A stretch of DNA of 64,000 nucleotides from Oasisia sp. SBJ-2009 (lineage: Eukaryota > Annelida > Polychaeta > Sabellida > Siboglinidae), in the NCBI GenBank assembly GCA_964017155.1, contig OZ024863.1:39042038-39106037 (forward strand). The letters are read 5' to 3'. Position numbers and translations under genes: made by a program. The notes under the pieces were generated by a model. The model was given only the letters and a program-made list of their open reading frames with translations. It made no database searches and was not told the DNA's origin. Below, piece after piece: positions 25,152-35,200 of the stretch (position 1 is the stretch's first letter; each line of letters starts with the position of its first letter).

Positions 25152-28100
25152 CCTTTAAAATAATTATAAATTATATTCTAAAAATAAAATTTTATGTTAG
25201 TAAACAAATAATGACATTTTATGTCATTTAAAATTATATTTATAATTGAATTGTAAATAAAGGAATAGTCCCTGCTTCTGGCCTTGGCATATCAATACAG
25301 CTGCCAACAACTAGAATATTGTCTGTTGACTCCTAGATCGACTAATGCTTTTGTTTTGATGCACCTTGGAGCTTATTAAATATAATTCAATGGTACATAT
25401 AATTCAATTTTAAATGACATTTTAGACCTCTTATAATATTTATTTATTTGTTTACTAATTTAAAGTAATATTTTTAGAAGATAACTTATAATTTGTAAGG
25501 ACAATATATATTTATTTATTTATTTATTAACTAGCTTAAGATAATTATTTTAAATAGATAATCTGTTATTTAAAACATATCTCAGATATGTTATTTATTT
25601 ATTAGATCAAAATAATAAATTTTTATCATTTTAAAGAACATTATGTACATTGTATATTATATATTTATTTGCCATATTTCATTTTAATGTATATATAGGC
25701 ACTGTGTGAGTCAACGCCAGACTACATTTTAATTTAACATGTAATGCATGTTGAAAATGGCAATAAAGCTTTACTATTATTATTAATCTTCAAGGATTTT
25801 CGCATATGAGACGTTACCTTATTGTTATTTCATTAGGTTTTGAGAGAGATAAAAATATCACGGCAGCTGCAAAATAAATAATTACTGCACTAGAATGTTA
25901 CAACCTGCATTGTCCTCTGTCAGGAGTTACTAGAATCCAAAGTAAAACTCTGTTTGGTAGTGTTGACGATAGTCATTAAACATTATAAGGAATAAATATA
26001 ATAAAAGTACTTGTAAAACATATCAATATGTATAGCTAAATCACTGTTTCATGGAACTGAACTAGAGAAACTAAAAATGAGAACATCACAAATCATGGAA
26101 AGTTAACATGGCTAATAATAATAATAATTTTTATCTGTAAAGCGCCATATATAAAAAAACAAATTCCGCTCAGAGGCACATAAAATACGTTGTAACACAT
26201 ACATATTTAAAATATTCATAATCAGTTAAACTAGCACGTAAACACAACATGTTCAATGATAATAAATAGATAATTAAATAAACCTCCTAAAAGTCCTAGT
26301 TCATATGCTAAACTTATCAGCAATAAATAGATAAAATTATAAATCAATAATAAAATATATTAATAACTTAATAATAAAAAAATAAATTGTCCTTCGATGT
26401 TGACTCCTCCTCCTCCTCCTCCTCCTCCTCCTCCTCCTCCTCCTCCTCCTCCTCCTCCTCCTCCTCCTCCTCCTCCTCCTCCTCCTCCTCCTCCTCCTCC
26501 TCCTCCTCCTCCTCCTCCTCCTCCTCCTCCTCCTCCTCCTCCTCCTCCTCCTCCTCCTCCTCCTCCTCCTCCTCCTCCTCCTCCTCCTCCTCCTCCTCCT
26601 CCTCCTCCTCCTCCTCCTCCTCCTCCTCCTCCTCCTCCTCCTCCTCCTCCTCCTCCTCCTCCTCCTCCTCCTCCTCCTCCTCCTCCTCCTCCTCCTCCTC
26701 CTCCTCCTCCTCCTCCTCCTCCTCCTCCTCCTCCTCCTCCTCCTCCTCCTCCTCCTCCTCCTCCTCCTCCTCCTCCTCCTCCTCCTCCTCCTCCTCCTCC
26801 TCCTCCTCCTCCTCCTCCTCCTCCTCCTCCTCCTCCTCCTCCTCCTCCTCCTCCTCCTCCTCCTCCTCCTCCTCCTCCTCCTCCTCCTCCTCCTCCTCAT
26901 GCAGTTGCTCTCTGTGCCTACCCACCCAGGTGCCTGAGCAACAGGAACAAACTGAAGCAGCATGGCTTCCTGTCTGGTTTCCTCGGCATGGACAATATTT
27001 CATGTGTTGACAGATCGAAACTTCCAGACGGTGTCTCCATCTCACAGGTGGGGCACAAGTTACTTGGGAATGCATACTTGTTGTGGCACCTATTTGTTGT
27101 GGCACCTATTCAATGTGACACCTATTTGTTGTGGCACCTATTAATTGTAGTACCTATTTGTTGTGGCACCTATTCAATGTGACACCTATTTGTTGTGGCA
27201 CCTATTAATTGTTGTACCTATTTGTTGTGGCACCTATTAATTGTTGTACCTATTTGTTGTGGCGCCTATTCATTGTGACACCTATTTGTTGTGGCACTGG
27301 CACCTATTCATTGTGACACTTATTTATTGTCACAGTTATTCATTGTGACACCTATTTGTTGTGGCACCTATTTAGTGTGTCACCTTGCTGTTGTGGCACC
27401 TATTTATTGTGATAAATTTGTTGTGGTTCCTATTTGTTGTGACAACGATTTATTATAGCACCTATTCATTGTGGCCCCTATTTGTTCTGATACCTATTCG
27501 TTATGACACCTATTCGTTGTGACACTTATTCGTTGTGACTCCTATCTGTTGTGACATCTATTCATTGTGGCACCTATTCTATGCGCTAGGTGACTGTGGC
27601 CACAGCAGGTGATCTGGTGTTAGTTTGGCTTGTCTTATTCTGTTGCCTGTTGTCAGGCGGACGGTGTTTGCTGGATGGCGTTCTACTGCACCTCAATGCT
27701 TGACATAGCCCTGGAGTTGGCAGCACAGGACACTGTCTATGAAGACGTAGCCATACAGATGCTCAAGACGTTTGCCATTCTCTCTGGTGTAATCAACGGC
27801 ACTGAGGGAGGTAAGGATAGGTTGACATAATGTCATTGATGCAACATGTTGGCATAATGGGAAACTTCTGAGATATTTACTAATTATCTATTAATAGGGC
27901 GTGCAAGTGGGTCACGATACATGGCGAGACTCCGCGCGATGACAGTTGTAACTACCGACCGATGAATACTAGGAAAATCAGGACATAAACATCTTGTGTT
28001 ATACCTTTCTTATCTAAAATGTCCGATTTCATATTGAGTTTACCACACAATCATAGACATAGCTATTTATCTAGTGCAGATAATAGACACTCCCCACAAT

Positions 28101-29197
28101 TTGTGGTCGTATGTGTCTTTTACGGGATTGGCATTTTACATAGCTGTACGTTGTGGTTTCGATAAGCACTTATATCTGACAAGTTGTCTAAATGCACATA
28201 ATCATAACACATGTATACGTTTGCCCAAACAGGTTGTACTGCGCGAAAAATGGCACTTTTCATTATTAGTCAAGATCGCCAAACACAAGTACAAGCCGGC
28301 GATGCCATGGCAACCACCATAATAATCGATTAAAAGTCATGATTTCCATGAGCATTGTCACTGTCAAAGTGTTCCACTGCTTCTGCTTGTAATAATACTA
28401 CGGAAAGTATAACTGAAATAGTTAGACTGGAACAGTTCGATTATTACAACCAAAAACGAAACAAAGTCCTATACGTTAACAATGAGAATATGGACTTTCT
28501 GCCCCCAATTGTCCCCAGCCTCTAGACTTGCACGCCCTATTACACGTTTGTTTGCCAATTATCGGTACAGAAAATCCTCATAAGCCAGGGCTGCTTGTCA
28601 TGCAAAACTAGCCCTGGTGGATCCCATACATGAAGTGTGGAAGTTAGCTGAGACAACATAAAATAATTGACTTTGCCAGTCCCGACCGTATCAGCTGTGA
28701 GAACAGTAGAAATGTCCGCCCTAATTTGAAGATGGATACAAGATTGATGGGAATCCTAGTACATGTGTAATGATGCAAATATAGTTTGATGCAAATACAG
28801 TGCATGAGCTGTTCCATGGGCATGTGTTTGAGTGTGGCTCTTCCTTGCGTGCACTGTCCTGATATTTATGGGTACATGGAACACTGCCGGGTAATGCTGG
28901 GACTGTAAAGTTGTTTCTTTAACTGTTTAACAATTTATCATGCCAAGGTATCTATAACAGGTGTTGCAGGATGTTATTATATGGTGGATCTATAAACTTG
29001 ACGCACATTGTGTGTACTTGCAGTGGTATCGAGCTTTATTCATCAACCAGGTCTTTTTTGGGTTTTAGTCACTGATTTTAGTAATGCCATTCCTTACTGC
29101 ATAACATAAATAGCATGAATGTAATTTTAACATATAATTAATTAGTATTTATTATATATAAGTATTAATTGGATAGTCATTGAAGTATAACTACTGG

Positions 29198-29237
<40 letters not shown>

Positions 29238-32200
29238 ACATATATAATATAATATATATATAATATTTCTTGTTGTTTAGTACAGTAGTTATCTGTTAGA
29301 TCATTTGTTCGCCTTGGACCAATCCACTTCTTTTCACAATGTCAATGTGTCACCAGTTGTCATGTTCCTAGTTGGTGACACTGTCAATGTCTCTCCCTGC
29401 TCCAGCCGGCGTGTGGGACGACACAGACGGGTTTTACTATGACAGTGTGGAGGAGGATGGAGTGACGTCAGTGCTTCGGGTGCGCTCCCTTGTTGGCCTC
29501 ACAGCCCTCTTCCCTGTCCTCCCCATCACCCTCAGTAGAGTGTCAAGGCTGTCACGCTTCACTGCACAGCTTCAGGCCTACCATCTGCAGGACCAGACAG
29601 GATCGGTGAGGTCACGTGTGGGCGACTCTCAGTCTGCAGTTGTAACTTCTCAGGCATTGTATTGATGGTAGAAAACGTGTGATCCTGATATTCATTCTAT
29701 TGGCCTTTAGTTAATTTTTGGCCACACATTGTTATTAATTGTAATAAATTTGTGTGTATTAAATGGATGATAAAGAAAGTGCTACGGTTGATTGGTAATG
29801 GCAAATGCTGCCCTCCGTAAATATATATATATATATATATATATAGTGACTATACACTATGAAGTCTGAAGAATATATCAAGTTGTTGATCATGTCTGTT
29901 TCTTGGTGTCCATAGTGATGCTGACATTGATATCAGTCATATATATATATATATTTATACATGTATATTATGTTTGTGGCCATAATCAGTCTTTTCACTG
30001 ACTTTGTGAACATTAAGTATACTTTTTTAAATGACATTTTAGACATATAATATTTATTTACTTACCATAATACCAAAGTTTACCGTAATAATTTTTAAAT
30101 AGATAATTGATAATTTTAAGGGACTTTTAAATATATATTATTTATTTATTAGCTTAAGATAATTATTTTAAAATAAATTATTTAAAATGTTAAAGGACAT
30201 CTTAGATATATTATTTATATTGATTAGATCAAAGTAATAGTTTTTATTTTAAAGAACATTATAATATATATATATATGTAATAGTAAGTTTTTATTTAAA
30301 AAAAATCATATATAATGTTCTTTAAAATAAAAACTATTACTTTCATCTAATAAATATAAATACTATCTCTAAGATGTTATTGTTCATAGGCAGTATGTGA
30401 CTGAAATCCCTGAACATACTCCTACTTGACATGAAACCTACTTGCATGTTGAAAATGGCGAATAAGGCTTTATTATTATTATTTTTGATTCAGGTTGTGT
30501 TCAGTGAAGCAAGGGGCTCCTTCCTACTCACAGTTGCTTCTGAACCTCGACTTAGGATGTTACTCTCATACATGCTCAATGAAAATGAATTTCTGTCACC
30601 ATTTGGGATCCGATCTTTGTCAAAGGTATGTGACGTTTTGGCAAACATCATTGTCTGGCCACAATGATATTCATATGTGAGCAAAATTGCAAATACCTGC
30701 ATTGATTTTTATCTTTATGAGTTATGTAATAGTAAGTAAGTTTTGATGTGCTTCTGATCTTGTTTTTGAGGAATTAGATGAAAAGTATGTTGTCTTGTTG
30801 TTGCTGCTGTTGTTGCTGCTGCTGCTGCTGTTGTTGTTGCTGTTGTTGTTGCTTGCATAATTGACCAATCTGATTTAATGTTAGGGTTTCCAGGTATTCA
30901 GCGTCAAATATGAAAGTTAAAACATCATTTGTGTTTTTTAAATATGTCACTTAGTCACTACGTATTATCCCACTGACTGCACCACAAGAGTATTGGCTGT
31001 TGTAGTGTCTACTCCACCTGTAACCAGAGGTGTTGTTGCTCGTTGTAGTTCCACAAGACTCACCCGTTCTCCATTGTTTAGTTCTATTCCACCTGTAACC
31101 AGTGGTGTTGTTGCTGTGTGCTTGTAGTTCCACAAGACTCACCCGTTCTCCATTGTTTAGTTCTATTCCACCTGTAACCAGTGGTGTTGTTGCTGTGTGC
31201 TTGTAGTTCCACAAGACTCACCCGTTCTCCATTGTTTAGTTCTATTCCACCTGTAACCAGTGGTGTTGTTGCAGTGTGCTTGTAGTTCCACAAGACTCAC
31301 CCGTTCTCCATTGTTTAATTCTATTCCACCTGTAACCAGTGGTGTTGTTGCTGTGTGCTTGTAGTTCCACAAGAACCACCCGTTCTCCATTGTTTAGTTC
31401 TATTCCACCTGTAACCAGTGGTGTTGTTGCAGTGTGCTTGTAGTTCCACAAGACTCACCCGTTCTCCATTGTTTAATTCTATTCCACCTGTAACCAGTGG
31501 TGTTGTTGCTGTGTGCTTGTAGTTCCACAAGAACCACCCGTTCTCCATTGTTTAGTTTCTATTCCACCTGTAGCCAGTGGTGTTGATGCTGTGTGCTTGT
31601 AGTTCCACAAGACTCACCCGTTCTCCATTGTTTAGTTCTATTCCACCTGTAACCAGTGGTGTTGTTGCTGGTGGTTGTAGTTCCACAAGACTCATCCGTT
31701 CTCCATTGTTTAGTTCTATTCCACCTGTAACCAGTGGTGTTGTTGCTGTGTGCTTGTAGTTCCACAAGACTCACCCGTTCTCCATTGTTTAGTTTCTAAT
31801 CCACCTGTAGCCAGTGGTGTTGTTGCTGTGTGCTTGTAGTTCCACAAGAACCACCCGTTCTCCATTGTTTAGTTTCTATTCCACCTGTAACCAGTGGTGT
31901 TGTTGCTGTGTGCTTGTAGTTCCACAAGACTCACCCTTTCTCCATTGTTTAGTTTCTAATCCACCTGTAGCCAGTGGTGTTGTTGCTGTGTGCTTGTAGT
32001 TCCACAAGACTCACCCATTCTCCATTGTTTAGTTTCTAATCCACCTGTAACCAGTGGTGTTGTTGCTGTGTGCTTGTAGTTCCACAAGACTCACCCGTTC
32101 TCCATTGTTTAGTTCTAATCCAGCTGTAACCAGTGGTGTTGTTGCTGTGTGCTTGTAGTTCCACAAGACTCACCCGTTCTCCATTGTTTAGTTTCTAATC

Positions 32201-35200
32201 CAGCTGTAACCAGTGGTGTTGTTGCTGTGTGCTTGTAGTTCCACAAGACTCACCCGTTCTCCATTGTTTAGTTTCTAATCCACCTGTAACCAGTGGTGTT
32301 GTTGCTGTGTGCTTGTAGTTCCACAAGACTCACCCGTTCTCCATTGTTTAGTTCTAATCCAGCTGTAACCAGTGGTGTTGTTGCTGTGTGCTTGTAGTTC
32401 CACAAGACTCACCCGTTCTCCATTGTTTAGTTTCTAATCCAGCTGTAACCAGTGGTGTTGTTGCTGTGTGCTTGTAGTTCCACAAGACTCACCCGTTCTC
32501 CATTGTTTAGTTTCTAATCCACCTGTAACCAGTGGTGTTGTTGCTGTGTGCTTGTAGTTCCACAAGACTCACCCGTTCTCCATCGTGCTGGCGGAGAAGG
32601 AGTACTCCATCACCTACAGTCCTGGCGAGTCTAACACGGACATGTTTGGTGGCAACAGCAACTGGCGCGGACCTGTCTGGATGTGCAGTGAGTTCTGTCA
32701 GCCAGAGCGTGTTTACACTGTATACTGCACACTGTTATTCCTGTAATTTAACTTAAATGAGGCTGCCAGGCCCTCTGCCCTCAATTGGTCAAGCAGTAGT
32801 TTGTAGCAGGAAGTCTGCCGTCTAGAAAATGGTATTGCGGTTAACTTTGCTCGCCTCAGGATTATTGCAAGTCAATTTTGTTTTGAAACTGGTTGTTTTC
32901 TTTATCTTTTGAATGTGTTGCAGGTGGAATATTTGAAATTGCTAAAATATTTCCGAGGTTTGATGTAGTTGTTTTAGACTTAAGAACGTAATTTTAAATG
33001 AAAAAAATAAATGAACACCATAATTTTTTTTAATGTGAGAATAGTTTAAAAAAACAAAACAACATTACAAGAATAACCAACATTGCTGTGCTTATGAGCT
33101 TATGAGTCTGTTGACATACCTATGTGCACTGTGAGCACATTGTGTGCACTGTGAGCACATTGTGTGCACTGTGAGCACATTATGTGCACTGTGAGCACAT
33201 TATTTGGTATCTGAAATGAAGACCTTTCCCAGGGTATTCCTCCAGAACTTTCATTTAGTATAATGAATATGCATTCATTTCCACAGCGTAATGATTTAAG
33301 TGTAACTAATAGTCACAAATATGTAATTCCCATTCTTCATTAATACACCTTGAGTCTATTATCTCTGCAGTAAAATTTGATATCAAAATAATGGCGGAGA
33401 CACCAACAATAAATTGAAAAGTCAACACGAACAATTTCCAGCAATGCCCTTTATAATTTTCGAAATCTTTCTAAAAGTACTGAATTGCAGAAGCTTGTAT
33501 TCAGCAGCAAACACAAACTTATTCCAATGCCGTAAAGTGGGGGGATATATCTGCCTTTTAATTTTAAGTGTGGATAAAAATCGGGTGGGAAATATCCATA
33601 TCCCATGGATCTGTTGTTTAGCTGTTTACCTATTGTGCTCTGAATGGGTAGCGCCGGACTACCTGAGTGAATTGTTCAGCTACAGACACATAAACAGAAC
33701 TCTACGATCTGCCTCGCAGCCACCCTTTTGTCCATACCAGCCTGTCACCCACGGTGATCACCGATTCGCCGTCTGCTCGGCAGTTCTATGGAACAATTTG
33801 CCGCCTTTAAATCAGAACTGCCACAACAGTAAACAGTCTTAAGACTTCTAAAAACTCATTTATTTAGGCAAGCTTTTTTTGTAATTTAACTTTTTGTGTT
33901 TTAGTTGGTCATGTTTAAATCAATTAATGTATTTAACATACTTTTACTTTATTTATCAATTTTTATATATATATTGTTTTATTGTGTTCCTATTTGTCTA
34001 ACGTTATGCTCAGATTTTTAGATACACTGTAGGGTATTTCAGGTATTCTTTACGCATTTATTTTTAGGTATGTTTGTAATGCACCCGAGAGCAATTTCTA
34101 ACTGATCGGTCGCTATATAAGTATTTTATTATTATTATCTTCACTGGTGTGTAACACAGCAGCAGACAATTCATGTACTATCCTTGCAGTGAATGTGATG
34201 GTGATTGAGTCACTCGAGTCGTATGACAGACACTTTGGTGACAGTCTGCGTGTCAACTTCCCCTCAGTCCAGGGTCAGTTGATGCGACTGGGGGACATCG
34301 CCCTCCAACTATGCTCCAGACTCACCAGTCTGTTCCTGCCTGATGGCAACGGCCGGCGACCCAGTCACGGTAGGACAGTGGGTCGTTCTCCTAGTCTAAC
34401 CTCATCCATAGTTGTGTGTGTGAATGATTACTGTGTCTGACTCCTAGTACTGTGCTACCAGTGAGGAGTGTTGGTGTATGTTGGTTGGATGAGTGCCGGT
34501 AGTAGTGTGAGTATCCATTTTGAACATTACAGACCAAAAACATTAAACAAATTCCACATTATTCATTCGGTGGAAGGAAACGTGCTGGTTGTTCTACTGT
34601 ATTTAAACTTTAAACACACTAGTTGTAGACGTTGTATGACCCGGGGGTCACACAGCTTTATTAAAACTGATACCTTGCAAATATATTTGAGATATTTCTT
34701 TCCAACTCTATGATGTAAGTTGCTCACATATATTTCTAAATCTTCAAAACTATTTTCTTTCACCTCTTTAAAGACTAAGTCATTAACTGCCAGGTGCGAT
34801 GAGCTCAAAAGCAACGTAATGCTAGTTATATTACATAAGTGTGTAATATAACTAACACTACATTGTTTGTGCCAACTACTTGTATCTACTTGTGTCAGCT
34901 ACTTGTATCTACTTGTGTCAGCTACTTGTATCTACTTGTGTCAGCTACTTGTATCTACTTGTGTCAACTACTTGTATCTACTTGTATCAACTACCTGTAC
35001 TTGTATCTACTTGTGTCAACTACTTGTATCTACTTGTATCAACTACTTGTATCTAATTGTGTCAGCTACTTGTATCTACTTATGTCAACTACTTGTGTCT
35101 GATGTTTAGGTGGAGTCCAACGTTACAGTGAAGATCCAACTTGGAAACACCTGATTCTGTTCTACGAGTACTTTGATGGGGACACAGGCAGAGGTTGTGG

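Noticed and set aside
26337..27182. Long poly-Pro, poly-Ser, poly-Glu and poly-Arg proteins of 200-260 residues
   Set aside because: They are reading frames of a pure (CTC)n microsatellite in GH63 intron 12; only 26930-27047 is exon.
30951..31774. Repeated minus-strand protein with [20 protein letters not shown] units
   Set aside because: It is the antisense reading of the 79-bp splice-acceptor array and is explained by exon 17 duplication on the plus strand.
34839..35109. Cys/Tyr/Leu repeat peptide
   Set aside because: It is a frame of the 23-bp intronic array ending at exon 19.
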